This document shows positions 8,325 to 16,670 of a DNA stretch of 31,363 nt, piece by piece. Position 1 is the first letter of the stretch. Each line of letters starts with the position of its first letter. The notes beneath the pieces were generated by a model. The model was not told the origin of the DNA and ran no database searches. It saw only the letters and a program-made list of their open reading frames with translations. This stretch comes from a virus: positions 1-31,363 of IMG/VR virus record IMGVR_UViG_3300040801_003632; one strand, given 5' to 3'. The translations under genes and the position numbers were made by a program.

Positions 8325-8350
8325 ATGCCCGGCCATAATTGGCCGGGCAT
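8325..8350 (-). other. Perfect 11-bp hairpin after the capsid gene
   Basis: ATGCCCGGCCA (8325-8335) and TGGCCGGGCAT (8340-8350) form a perfect 11-bp GC-rich stem around a 4-nt loop, 16 bases past the capsid stop. No U-tract follows, so it is more likely an mRNA 3'-end stabiliser or partial attenuator that favours capsid expression than a full terminator. Confidence 0.7.
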
Positions 8351-8365
8351 CCATGTCCGTACTGA

Positions 8366-9628
8366 TTACGTCGCAGACATAACCAGGTGCTTCACAGGAC
8401 CGGTTCCGGCGTTAACCACTACCGATCCGTGTCGCGTAAAAGCGAGGAATGCCACCTGTCCGTAGTCGGCATAGCGCTCTACGAGCCTGAGCATGAGACC
8501 TCCCTGCACGTCACGTATCCACACGTGCGACATGTCGCCAAAGACGATCGCCTTTTCGCTGGCCGCCATGGTTGGCATGTCGTTGTCAATCACATATCGA
8601 TAGCCGTTGATCGTGTCCGGTTCACGAAGCGCGATCCCTGGTGTCCACAGCGGACGATTCTGGCTGTCTTTGAGCTTCTTCAAAGCCTTCAGGGTGTCGT
8701 CGTGAAACATGAACTCGGCATTCGCTCGGTATGCAGGGTCGACCGAATGAATCAGATCGACAAGCTCGTCATATGTAATCGCCGCAGTGGCGTTCGCAGC
8801 TTTTCCTTCGACTGATCCAGTTACAACACCTTCAGGCTGAGCTGTGCCGGTTCCGTTCACGAAGTAACTATTCGAAGCTCTTCCGATTCGTTCTGCAATC
8901 AGACGGTTCAGATACTGCTCTATGTTGATCACCGAGTCCTCCAAAAGCTGGAACGGCACGCGAATCATTTTCGAGCTGAAGGTGTATCCAATCAGGTTCT
9001 TTGAACCGAACGTTGGATCCTGTTCGGTGGCCGGGCTGTTTTCACCGAGCAGTTCGCCCACGTTCGACGTGTCATTTCCAGTTGGAATTGGCATGTCGCG
9101 ACCGTCAGAGCTGTTAATAATTGTTGCCCGAGTGTTCCGGATTCCTCCGAACATCTTCATGCCCTCAACGATTCCTTCCCACATTTCGGCAGGTACGGTA
9201 AAACCACCAGCGGTGTCGGTGCCAACGGCAAGCGCTCGTTCTTCACCATTCAACTGGCGCTGATTGCTCATCACGAGAGATCGCTGCTCGTCAGTGAGTG
9301 AGCTCATGCCGTTTCGAATGTACTGAACGAATGCCGCTCGGTAATCTTCACGCTGCTTTTCGAGGCTTCCGTCCGGGCTGATTTCTTTTCTGCGCGCCTC
9401 GGCCTCAACCATCTTTTCTTCAATTTCGAGTTCCCGCTCTTCGGTCTCGATCTGCGTGGTGAGTTTCTGCACGTCCTCGAGCTTCGCCTGGTACGTGCGA
9501 GCGTCTTCGCTGGACAGCTTACCGTCCGCGCTTTCCTTCTCGCGCTCGTTACGGTAGCTACGGGCTTCTTCCCATAGCTTCTTTCGGTTTTTCCTCATTT
9601 CGAGGATCTGATCAAATCGTACGCTCAT
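8366..9628 (-). CDS. Major capsid protein (HK97 gp5 family)
   Basis: A 420-residue protein directly after the prohead protease. Residues 1-~105 are a charged coiled coil (the delta/scaffold domain normally removed by the protease), followed by a capsid domain. Landmarks are AVGTDTAGGFTVP (the A-x-G-T-x-x-G-G-x-x-V-P N-arm signature of the family), then IIAERIG-type spine helix sequence (LNRLIAERIGRASNSYFVNG) and GVVTG. The processed subunit would be about 300 residues. The overlap-free spacing to the protease and the hairpin downstream suggest strong independent expression. Confidence 0.92.
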   Translation of the reverse strand: MSVRFDQILEMRKNRKKLWEEARSYRNEREKESADGKLSSEDARTYQAKLEDVQKLTTQIETEERELEIEEKMVEAEARRKEISPDGSLEKQREDYRAAFVQYIRNGMSSLTDEQRSLVMSNQRQLNGEERALAVGTDTAGGFTVPAEMWEGIVEGMKMFGGIRNTRATIINSSDGRDMPIPTGNDTSNVGELLGENSPATEQDPTFGSKNLIGYTFSSKMIRVPFQLLEDSVINIEQYLNRLIAERIGRASNSYFVNGTGTAQPEGVVTGSVEGKAANATAAITYDELVDLIHSVDPAYRANAEFMFHDDTLKALKKLKDSQNRPLWTPGIALREPDTINGYRYVIDNDMPTMAASEKAIVFGDMSHVWIRDVQGGLMLRLVERYADYGQVAFLAFTRHGSVVVNAGTGPVKHLVMSAT

Positions 9629-9646
9629 AGACGTATCTCCTTTCGG

Positions 9647-10417
9647 TCAATCATATAAAGTGGCTTCGATCTCATCTTCGAGATCCCGGAATGACGTACC
9701 GTCAACCCGTTCTTCTTGTGGCTTCTCGGCGACAGCTTCACTTTGCTCTTCCGAGGTGGAAACTTGGCCCGGCGTCGAAATGTGCTTGGATAGGCTGTCA
9801 ACGATTGCCCTGATTTTTTCCTTGTCTGTTTCCTCGAGACGACCAGCGCGCGCCTTCACGAGTGCTTTCTCTATTTCCTGATCCTGCAAGTCTGAACCAA
9901 GAAGACCTCTCAAACTCAGTGCGGTCTGTGGGTACGCGGGAAAAGAAACGGGGGAAACTTCGATGAGCTTCGCTTCGAGCACGGTGCGAACGACTTCGCC
10001 ATTCGACCTCTGATCCCAGTCGTCTCGAACCACCTGGAAACGAAAGGACATCTGGTCAACGTCGCCGCGCCGAATGGATTCGAGTAATCCGTTCGCCCAC
10101 TCGGTTTCTGGGGGATCGGCGATCATCTCCAATCCTTCGGTCGTATCATTCAACCTGAGTGTCCCCGCCTTCACGCTCCCCAGCACGTACTTGTCATCGT
10201 GGTTCCACACCGCTTTGACATTCGACTCTTGAAGCGTTTTTCGAAGGCTTCCTGGCGCAAATTGTTCACGAAACCCCCCAAGGTCTTGGGAAAGCTCGTT
10301 GTATACAACTGCAATCCCTCTGATCTGTGGTCGATCGTTCTGATCGCTGTCGAGAAGCCGTAGCTCGTGTACCGGCAGTGTCCGTGTTTCCATCCCCTTC
10401 AGACCTGATCTAAACAT
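9647..10417 (-). CDS. Prohead maturation protease (S78/U35, HK97 gp4-like)
   Basis: A 256-residue serine protease that cleaves the capsid delta domain during head maturation. The family pattern is visible: RGIAVVYNELS, EQFAPGSL, then the catalytic-histidine block VWNHDDKYVLGS, MSFRF with the nucleophilic serine, and LIEVSPVSFPAYPQT. The last ~90 residues are charged and low in complexity, as in self-processing tails. Start ATG 10417 has GGGAGG at 8 nt; an internal Met 9 codons later (METRTLP) is an alternative. It sits 4 nt after the portal stop, between portal and capsid, as in HK97. Confidence 0.9.
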   Translation of the reverse strand: MFRSGLKGMETRTLPVHELRLLDSDQNDRPQIRGIAVVYNELSQDLGGFREQFAPGSLRKTLQESNVKAVWNHDDKYVLGSVKAGTLRLNDTTEGLEMIADPPETEWANGLLESIRRGDVDQMSFRFQVVRDDWDQRSNGEVVRTVLEAKLIEVSPVSFPAYPQTALSLRGLLGSDLQDQEIEKALVKARAGRLEETDKEKIRAIVDSLSKHISTPGQVSTSEEQSEAVAEKPQEERVDGTSFRDLEDEIEATLYD

Positions 10418-10421
10418 CTAT

Positions 10422-12512
10422 TCACCCTCCCATTACCTGACACTCGCACCCATCGTGAAGCGGCGGGTGCGACATGCTGTGACTAACGGTCATTGTTTCA
10501 CCATTCCCTTCAAGCTCTTCGCCTTCAACGACAAAGGTTCGGTCAATTTGCACGCGTCGACCGTGCATGTTCGCGCAGTATGGACATGCTTCCGGATTGG
10601 CAAACCATCGGAGCGTTTGAATACCCACGAGCTGATAAACAGTTTTCGCAAGAGCATTCGCACTTCGCGTCGTCTCTTCGTCGGCTACCTTCGCTCCACG
10701 CGTTTGCTCCCAGTCTTCGAGTCTGCCTTCAACCAGTTCTCTATAGTCCTCGCCATTGTCGACGGCTCGATTCAGCAGTGCGCGAAGCTGCCTTAGTGAT
10801 CGTCCGGTATACCGTCGGACGAACGCTTCTATGTAGTCTTCTTGCATCTGAGATAGCTCATTCGAATCACGATCCAACCCTTCAACTTCTTCCGATAGTT
10901 CTTCGGAGGTTGCCGCGAAAAGACTTTGGAATACCGATCTCGTGTACTGATCAATCCATTGCGAATTCTCGTAAAACTGATCCAGTAATGCCCGGAAGTC
11001 GTTCTGACTTCTCGCTTCGGCTTTCTGCATCAGATCTCTGATCGTGCGTGATTCTCTTTTGACGACTCGATTCATAGCGTCAGCCATTGCTGGTTCGAAA
11101 GCTTTCTCAAGTCCTCGCCGGCGTGCTGCGAACTTCGAGTTGCGATTCTCCCAAGCCCGAAGCTCATCTGAATCGAAAAGCTTTGAGCGAATCGCTTTAT
11201 CTGCTGGCTTTGGTTGTGATCGAGCAAAGGGATCGGCGTCGTCAGTCTGGTTATAATCAAGGATACGGCCGTCTTTGGTGATTATTGCGTTGTGCTGCGG
11301 CACGAGTAAGGCATCTCCATAATCGGATTCGACGGGATTCTGATTATCGAGAAGACGCCACTCATTCGCGGTGAGTACGCCGTTGCGGCGCTTTACCTCG
11401 AGCGCCTGAGCTCGCTGGAGCGCGTCCCCACGCATGAGTCCATCGACGTTAAACTCGACGAAATACTGCTGTCGTTCAGCAACAGTGAAAAGCTTGTGGC
11501 TGTATTCTTGCTCGATACGGACGAGCCACGGCATGAGATCGTACACGACAAATGCTATAGATTGATGCTCGATGTTGCTGAAGGTTGCTCGCTCCAGATC
11601 GTTTATAAAGTGGCTGGGAACGCGAAGGACTCCTGCAAGCTCGCTGCGGGTGAGCTTTCGCGCGTCGAGCGCTTGTGCCTCCTGTGGATTCACCGATGTC
11701 TTCACCCAGTCAAGCCCCTCTTCGAGTACCGCTATTCGATGAGCCTGAGATAATCCTGTATGCGCGGCCTCCCATGAAGTTTTCAGCCGCTCTTTTGCTT
11801 CACTCGATAGCTTTTTCGGGTGTTTCAGGTACCCGGAAAGATTCGCGCCGTTCTGGAAAAATTTGCCCTGGTACTCGTCAAGCGCCTTCGAGTAACCGAC
11901 AGTCTCTCGAGCGTAATCGATGAGCCCAATACCCTTGATTCCATTTCCCATTATAGGGACATGTACCATTCTCGACGCTGGTATCCCAAACCTGTCCGAC
12001 GCAACATCCACTACGTACCAGAGCTCTCCGGATTCAGACAGGTATGGTTCAACCCTCTGTGCGGGTATGGGCCAGAGAGCGACTGGATCCCCGTGAGTGT
12101 TACGCTCAATTTCCGCGTAGTGGTTGCCCCGTAACACCAGATCCATGATCGCCTGTTCGCGATACGTAAAGCTAGACATGCGAGGATTCGGCCTCGTCTT
12201 CAGTAGGTGGAATACCGAATGGTCCCGAGCTTTTGCTCTTCTGTCGTGAAGTTCGCCTTCTGATCGATACGTCACCCAGGGAATCATGGCGACGCTTTCG
12301 GCAAGCACTCGAACACATGCAAGGATTGTGGAGACTCGCATTGAAGAATCAGGAGTAACCGATTGCCCTGTAGAAGTCTTGATCGAGACGAGTTCGGCGA
12401 TCTCTTGTGAGGTAATCTGTGTTTCCGGATTCTCTACACCTCGACTATCACCTGAGTCGTTAAGCGAAGCGAGTCCTCTCAATGCCTGCCGGAAATCCTG
12501 AATCAAACTCAT
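10422..12512 (-). CDS. Portal protein fused to a MuF-like head morphogenesis domain
   Basis: A 696-residue protein coupled to the terminase by ATGA. Residues 1-~410 are an HK97-type portal: AMIPWVTYR, ADP-rich loop, LVLRGNHYAEIERN, FFQNGANLSGYL, and the LTRSELAGVLRVPSHFI block near residue 290 are all typical. After a charged linker (~440-600, coiled coil), the C-terminal ~130 residues resemble the phage Mu gpF/SPP1 gp7 domain: NPEACPYCANMHGRRVQID, and an ending HPPLHDGCECQV with Cys-x2-Cys and His/Cys positions that could bind a metal. In most siphoviruses the MuF domain is a separate gene after the portal; no such gene is present here, supporting a true fusion. Confidence 0.9.
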   Translation of the reverse strand: MSLIQDFRQALRGLASLNDSGDSRGVENPETQITSQEIAELVSIKTSTGQSVTPDSSMRVSTILACVRVLAESVAMIPWVTYRSEGELHDRRAKARDHSVFHLLKTRPNPRMSSFTYREQAIMDLVLRGNHYAEIERNTHGDPVALWPIPAQRVEPYLSESGELWYVVDVASDRFGIPASRMVHVPIMGNGIKGIGLIDYARETVGYSKALDEYQGKFFQNGANLSGYLKHPKKLSSEAKERLKTSWEAAHTGLSQAHRIAVLEEGLDWVKTSVNPQEAQALDARKLTRSELAGVLRVPSHFINDLERATFSNIEHQSIAFVVYDLMPWLVRIEQEYSHKLFTVAERQQYFVEFNVDGLMRGDALQRAQALEVKRRNGVLTANEWRLLDNQNPVESDYGDALLVPQHNAIITKDGRILDYNQTDDADPFARSQPKPADKAIRSKLFDSDELRAWENRNSKFAARRRGLEKAFEPAMADAMNRVVKRESRTIRDLMQKAEARSQNDFRALLDQFYENSQWIDQYTRSVFQSLFAATSEELSEEVEGLDRDSNELSQMQEDYIEAFVRRYTGRSLRQLRALLNRAVDNGEDYRELVEGRLEDWEQTRGAKVADEETTRSANALAKTVYQLVGIQTLRWFANPEACPYCANMHGRRVQIDRTFVVEGEELEGNGETMTVSHSMSHPPLHDGCECQVMGG

Positions 12513-14053
12513 AGAACCAGCATCCCCTCATCCTCGTAGACCGAGGTATTCTCGTCTTTGTGGCGAATCGCGCGATCGATCGCCATGATCAGCGCGACCA
12601 TTCCGTCGATGCGTTCGGTGCTCTTTGATTTGTCTGGTTTTACGTTGTCGGCTGGATCTGATGTTGTGACCAGGTTGTCGGCCATCCACCGGAGTACCGG
12701 GTTCCCGCCGTGCCGTAGTTTCTGAGATAGGACAATTTTCAGTAGCTCTTTCGTGGGGCTGGACATAGACGCATATCCCTGACCCATCGGGAATACTGTC
12801 AACCCGTCTTCCTCGAGCTGCTGCATAAGCTGTAGCGCTCCCCAACGGTCATAGGCTACTTCACGCAGTTCGTACTCCGAACCAAAGTCGATCATCTGGT
12901 GCCGAATAAACTCGTAGTCGATCACGTTTCCCGGTGTCGCGGTGATGTATCCTTGTTTGACCCACACGTCATACGGGACGTGATCTCTTCTGCTTCGTAG
13001 CTCGATCTGTTCTTCCGGTACCCAGAAGTACGGGAACACGTTGAAGTTTCCCTGATCGTCCAGGTGAACCGCGACGAAAGCTGCAATATCCGTGCTCGAG
13101 GCAAGGTCAAGCCCGGCATAAAAGACCTCGCCCCGATACTCTTCAAGCTTTGGCCGGTCTTCGCATTCGTCCCACTTCGACATCGGTATGTACCGGTTCT
13201 CTTGTTTGACCCACTGATTCAGCCTGAGTCGACGAAAGCTGTTCTCAAGCTGCGGTGAGTTCTGCGCTCGTCGACACTGCTCTCTGACCGACTCGATGTT
13301 GATAATATGCCCGAGACTTGGATTTGCTTTCGCCCAGACCGTCTCATCGGTCCAGTCGTCGTCATCGTCTGCGTAAAAAAGCACTGGGAGAAAAGTTGGG
13401 TCATCGATAATGCCGTCGCGGACCTGACGAGCGTATTCGTGCACTTCCCAGCAGATCGAGTTTCGGTCAACCCCTGCCGTCGTGATCGTCAGAAATACCG
13501 GCTGTGTTCGAGCGTCACCAGACCCCTGTGTGAGTACTTCGTACAACTCTCTGCCTGGGTGCGCGTGAAGCTCGTCAATAATGGCTGCGTGAACGTTGTA
13601 GCCGTGCTTCGTGTATGCGTCCGAGCTCAGAACCCGATAATAGGATCCGTTGTTATGGATCACTCGTTTCGTTGAGTCGATGATTTTGCACCGTTTCCCG
13701 AGTGCGGGAGATATTTCGATCATCTCTTTCGCAGCTGCATACACGATCGAAGCCTGATCCCGGTCGGCTGCAGCGCTGTAGATTTCTGCTGCTGGCTCCC
13801 CGTCTGCGAAAAGTAACTTCAGCGCGACCGCTGCTGCGAATGCAGATTTACCGTTCTTCTTCGGTATCTCGATATAGACGTGACGGTACTGACGCATTCC
13901 GTCGTCTCGAAGAGTACCGAACAGTTTTCGAACCACATCGGCCTGCCACGGTAGAAGTTCGAACGGAAGTCCTGACCAACGACCTTTCGTGTGTTTGAGG
14001 TATTTCGGGAACCACTCTACTGCTTTTTCGGCGAGCGCTTCATCGTACATCAA
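12509..14053 (-). CDS. terL: Terminase large subunit
   Basis: A 514-residue DNA-packaging motor. The ATPase domain shows a Walker A-like EIPKKNGKS (residues 62-70) and Walker B with catalytic acid AIIDEL (157-162), followed by HAHPGRELYEVL and the coupling motif LTITTAG (about 188-194). The nuclease domain begins with GLDLASSTD (Asp316), the first metal ligand of the RNase H-like fold. Length and motifs match the Terminase_1/HK97 type. It overlaps the small subunit by ATGA upstream and the portal by ATGA downstream. The adjacent HNH gene favours a cos-type packaging mechanism by family precedent. Confidence 0.95.
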   Translation of the reverse strand: MMYDEALAEKAVEWFPKYLKHTKGRWSGLPFELLPWQADVVRKLFGTLRDDGMRQYRHVYIEIPKKNGKSAFAAAVALKLLFADGEPAAEIYSAAADRDQASIVYAAAKEMIEISPALGKRCKIIDSTKRVIHNNGSYYRVLSSDAYTKHGYNVHAAIIDELHAHPGRELYEVLTQGSGDARTQPVFLTITTAGVDRNSICWEVHEYARQVRDGIIDDPTFLPVLFYADDDDDWTDETVWAKANPSLGHIINIESVREQCRRAQNSPQLENSFRRLRLNQWVKQENRYIPMSKWDECEDRPKLEEYRGEVFYAGLDLASSTDIAAFVAVHLDDQGNFNVFPYFWVPEEQIELRSRRDHVPYDVWVKQGYITATPGNVIDYEFIRHQMIDFGSEYELREVAYDRWGALQLMQQLEEDGLTVFPMGQGYASMSSPTKELLKIVLSQKLRHGGNPVLRWMADNLVTTSDPADNVKPDKSKSTERIDGMVALIMAIDRAIRHKDENTSVYEDEGMLVL

Positions 14054-14502
14054 TCAAGATCATCCTCATCGGTAGTTTTCGCTTCCGGCAGCTCTATCCG
14101 CCCTCTCGAGCTCGGGGTCATACCGAACTCGGCAGCACATTTGATCATGGTCTGTACAGCGTTGCGGCTTATGGATACCTCCGGTCGCTGCACGACGTTC
14201 CCTTTGTCGGTGACCGTCACAAACCCCTGTTTGTTCAGCACATCTTCAGCCTGCTTGAATCGAGCCCACGCCTGGCAGTACGCAGCAAGAACACCGCGAT
14301 CAAGCTCCGTGAGTAGCCCGAGCTTTTCGAGCACCGGCACGACTCGAGACCACTCCCGCTTCGCATACGGCAACAGCCAGCCTGGACGGTCCGGTCTGAC
14401 CGGTGTCGGCTTCGGCGTGTTCTCGGGAATCTTTCGGTGACCGCGATTTCCTTCAATGATGCGAAGCTCTACTGGTTTGGGCTTTCTTCCTGGCACACCC
14501 AC
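14050..14502 (-). CDS. terS: Terminase small subunit (P27 family)
   Basis: A 150-residue protein with the hallmark P27-family N-terminus GVPGRKPKPVELRIIEGNRG, then WLLPYAKREWSRVVPVLEKL and LDRGVLAAYCQAWARFKQAE, and a C-terminal phosphoserine-free GMTPSSRGRIEL block conserved in the family. It recognises the packaging site and loads the large subunit. GTG start at 14502 with GGGGAG 8 nt upstream. The stop overlaps the large-subunit ATG. Confidence 0.93.
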   Translation of the reverse strand: MGVPGRKPKPVELRIIEGNRGHRKIPENTPKPTPVRPDRPGWLLPYAKREWSRVVPVLEKLGLLTELDRGVLAAYCQAWARFKQAEDVLNKQGFVTVTDKGNVVQRPEVSISRNAVQTMIKCAAEFGMTPSSRGRIELPEAKTTDEDDLD

Positions 14503-14505
14503 GAC

Positions 14506-14808
14506 TCAATCTCCCCTTCGATGCATTTCGCGATTTCCTGCGTGGACCTGTACGCGACGGTTTACGGGCGTATGCTCACAGAGATTTGACACCCCCCTCC
14601 CTACCTCAGAATCGTTTGGCAATAAGACGAGAGAGGCTCCGGTTCTGGTTGTGACGTCATTGGGATCAACAGGTACAGCCAATACCTGATCGTAGGCGTC
14701 CTCACACGCGGATCGTGCTGTTTGCTCGTCGGTATAAACCCGGGAGAATAGTTGATCCATCCACGGCAGATGCTTGGTGTTCACGACGGCAAAGACGTAC
14801 CCGTTCAT
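14506..14808 (-). CDS. Hypothetical protein between HNH and terminase genes
   Basis: A 100-residue protein coupled to the HNH gene by an ATGA overlap. The N-terminus MNGYVFAVVNTKHLPWMDQL with a following YTDEQTARSACEDAYDQVL looks like a small alpha/beta domain. No catalytic motif or membrane segment is visible. The last third is basic and polar. Its placement between two packaging genes suggests a packaging accessory, but this is only positional. Confidence 0.55.
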   Translation of the reverse strand: MNGYVFAVVNTKHLPWMDQLFSRVYTDEQTARSACEDAYDQVLAVPVDPNDVTTRTGASLVLLPNDSEVGRGVSNLCEHTPVNRRVQVHAGNREMHRRGD

Positions 14809-15158
14809 GGTTTCGACCTCCGACCGAATCCACCATCGTGTCGCGCGGTCTTTCGACTGTGTTCACTGCGCAACATCGGCACGAGTTCATATCGTTCGTG
14901 ATCGGGTTCAACTGCCGGGTTGTAGGCCGGCCGGTGATCCACGTCGTAAAGACGCCAGAGGTCGCGCGGTATGCCTGCTTCCTGCAGAACTCGTGCGCGT
15001 ATCGCTCTCCATCGTCGATTGTATCCGCGCTTCGGAGACGAAGAACGGTAATCAGGAGACCGACCAACAGACTGATGGCTATCGCAGTACCCAGTCCGAT
15101 TGTGAGTGAGTTCGGGACAGCCGGGGCGTCTACATGGTCGCGGTGGCTTATGTGGCAC
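14805..15158 (-). CDS. HNH endonuclease beside terminase
   Basis: A 117-residue protein. The start is GTG 15158, with AGGAGG 5 nt upstream, in preference to the longer frame from 15203, which would run through the terminator. An N-terminal zinc site (CRRPGC then YCDSH) precedes the HNH core: YDVDHRPAYN (His of the first catalytic element) and ELVPMLRSEHSRKT (final H of the motif). This is the small phage HNH family found beside P27/HK97 terminases, where it is needed for cohesive-end cleavage and packaging in several studied phages. It is the first gene of the late operon. Confidence 0.87.
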   Translation of the reverse strand: MPHKPPRPCRRPGCPELTHNRTGYCDSHQSVGRSPDYRSSSPKRGYNRRWRAIRARVLQEAGIPRDLWRLYDVDHRPAYNPAVEPDHERYELVPMLRSEHSRKTARHDGGFGRRSKP

Positions 15159-15174
15159 CGTTGCCTCCTGGGCA

Positions 15175-15250
15175 CAAAAAAAGGCTGAGCACCGGCTGCA
15201 CACTCGTTCGGGCGTATCTTGCCCAATGGTGTGCAGTCGATTCTCAGCCT
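15175..15250 (-). terminator. Nested three-tier hairpin with T7 tail upstream of the late operon
   Basis: On the minus strand an outer stem AGGCTGAG/CTCAGCCT (15182-15189 with 15243-15250, 8 bp) encloses a second perfect 8-bp stem CTGCACAC/GTGTGCAG (15196-15203 with 15229-15236). This encloses an apical stem TTcGGGC/GCCCAA (15107-type arms at 15207-15213 and 15221-15226, one bulge). Seven Ts follow directly. This is a strong rho-independent terminator shape, placed between the early operon end and the HNH ribosome-binding site. Confidence 0.82.
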
Positions 15251-15310
15251 GTGGATCTCAATCAGGCAGTCGAATGACCGCTGCGACTAACAGTCGCCTA
15301 TATGATCTGG

Positions 15311-15340
15311 AACGTAAACGGCGTGTAGTTTATGTGTCAA
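15311..15340 (-). promoter_or_regulatory. Putative late promoter
   Basis: Minus-strand TTGACA (15340-15335), 18-bp spacer, and TACGTT (15316-15311). Downstream lie a perfect 6-bp dyad GCGACT-N3-AGTCGC (15283-15297) and then the nested terminator. A promoter followed by a leader and terminator before the late genes is the lambda pR'-tR' layout, which implies antitermination, but no Q-like gene is recognised here. Confidence 0.5.
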
Positions 15341-15518
15341 GGACTCGAGGCTGTAGTCTTAACTGCGGCTGTATACGAGGATCCTGCAGCTCTCCGTCCC
15401 GAACAAAGAACTCAACCTTGCCGTGTTCACCGACCATATCGAGTGCCGCGACAACTATCCGGATTCGCTCTTCATTTTGGTCTACCCACTCATGCAACTG
15501 TTCAATCGTTCGTTCCAT
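15330..15518 (-). CDS. Small acidic protein, function unknown
   Basis: A 62-residue protein. ATG 15518 has GGAGG 4 nt upstream; an in-frame TTG 5 codons earlier lacks a site. The sequence opens MERTIEQLHEWVDQNEERIR, probably a helix followed by a short strand pair (GKVEFFVRDGEL). It overlaps the recombinase stop by 17 nt and is the last gene of the early transcript. No homologous family is recognised. Confidence 0.5.
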   Translation of the reverse strand: MERTIEQLHEWVDQNEERIRIVVAALDMVGEHGKVEFFVRDGELQDPRIQPQLRLQPRVLDT

Positions 15519-16428
15519 TTCCCCTCCGTGCAAAAGAAACTATCTGATCAGGTTTTATCGATGTGTGTACGTACATGTCAGCTGTGATCGTTGTTGTGCT
15601 GTGCCCGAGATACGAACTGACCGCTTTCAGATCATATCCAGCTTGAATCATTCTCGTTGCGAATGAGTGCCTGAGCATGTGCGGATGGACCGAACGTCCC
15701 AGCGTTCGCTCACCTTCCTTCTTCAGCATCTGCCAGATCTGTTGGCGGGTGTATCGGCGTCCGTTCTTTGTCTGGAACACGTACCCGTGTTTATGCGGGT
15801 ATTGCTCCCTGATCTGATTCCACAACTCAATCGAAACATAGAAAGTGCGCTGCTTCCGTCCTTTTCCGCTTATTGTCACGTCTATTCTGTCTGTCTTCAA
15901 ATTGCAGTCTGACAACTCCCAGTTGATCAGTTCGCTTACTCGGATTCCGGTTTCACCCAGCACCGCGATGATACACGACGCCCACGGTCGAGCCCGGTAC
16001 GCCAGACGTCTTATCTCGTCGTCGCTGAGAATCTTATCGTCCAGGACATTGTTGTTCTGCTTGTTCTTGCTCTTCAGAGTTCCGAGAACACGCTCGATCT
16101 TCCAGACATCGAGTATCGAAAAGCTGTCGGGATCTTCAGCAACAATCTCACGAACAATGCGTTTCGCTTGTGACCTGGCAACGTTCACCGTGCTGCTTCG
16201 TCGATCAGACAGGTGCTCAACAAACTCGATTAAAGACTCAAGAGTCAAACCTCGGTGATTGGCTTCAAGCCAGCTGATCAGGTGCTGGTTCTTTTCGACG
16301 TATGAACCGAATCGCCTGCCATCGAGTAAGAACGCTTTTTGTTCGTCGGTTACCTCGTTTATACGGTCTTTATGCAAAAGGTGTATATGTTTTTTTACGG
16401 AACTCAAATTGTGTGTGTCGCTGCTCAT
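15502..16428 (-). CDS. XerC/XerD-type tyrosine recombinase (second recombinase)
   Basis: A 308-residue site-specific recombinase with a full active site. Arg box I is GIRVSELINWELSDCNL, Lys in the GKGRKQRTF hairpin, box II HMLRHSFATRM (His-x-x-Arg), LGHS, and the nucleophile Tyr in DMYVHTS, near the C-terminus. The N-terminal ~110 residues form the helical core-binding domain. It starts on a TAATG overlap with the preceding gene. It is not next to attP: the other integrase is, so this enzyme probably resolves multimers at a dif-like site, or inverts a DNA segment. No inverted-repeat-bounded invertible segment was recognised around it. Confidence 0.9.
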   Translation of the reverse strand: MSSDTHNLSSVKKHIHLLHKDRINEVTDEQKAFLLDGRRFGSYVEKNQHLISWLEANHRGLTLESLIEFVEHLSDRRSSTVNVARSQAKRIVREIVAEDPDSFSILDVWKIERVLGTLKSKNKQNNNVLDDKILSDDEIRRLAYRARPWASCIIAVLGETGIRVSELINWELSDCNLKTDRIDVTISGKGRKQRTFYVSIELWNQIREQYPHKHGYVFQTKNGRRYTRQQIWQMLKKEGERTLGRSVHPHMLRHSFATRMIQAGYDLKAVSSYLGHSTTTITADMYVHTSIKPDQIVSFARRGNGTND

Positions 16429-16670
16429 TAAAAGATCTCCGGTTGTTCGACTGCTTCTGCCCTGATCTGTCCTTTCTTTATGTTAGCTTCGTAGTCTTCA
16501 GGGAATGCGTGTTTACTGATGTAGACCTGAATCGCTTCTACTGCATTCGTATATCTGGTCGCGAGATCTCTACTTTCGGTAGCTCCCCAGCCTCGATCGT
16601 TTTCGTAAAGGTAGACCGGGCGTCTGTCGGGAAACCCGCTTGTCCAGGCGCATATGAACTTGTCTTTCAT
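16428..16670 (-). CDS. Small protein upstream of the recombinase, function unknown
   Basis: An 80-residue protein, ATG 16670, with GAGGA 5 nt upstream. The sequence MKDKFICAWTSGFPDRRPVY then LATRYTNAVEAIQVYISKHA suggests an alpha-beta fold without catalytic residues. The frame is open further upstream to a GTG at 16802 (with an ATG at 16742), so a longer version of up to 124 residues is possible. The stop overlaps the recombinase ATG (TAATG), so the two may be co-regulated. Confidence 0.55.
   Translation of the reverse strand: MKDKFICAWTSGFPDRRPVYLYENDRGWGATESRDLATRYTNAVEAIQVYISKHAFPEDYEANIKKGQIRAEAVEQPEIF

Noticed and set aside
14702-15226. A 174-residue minus-strand frame overlapping the HNH gene
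   Set aside because: The HNH motif, zinc site and strong ribosome-binding site lie in the other frame.
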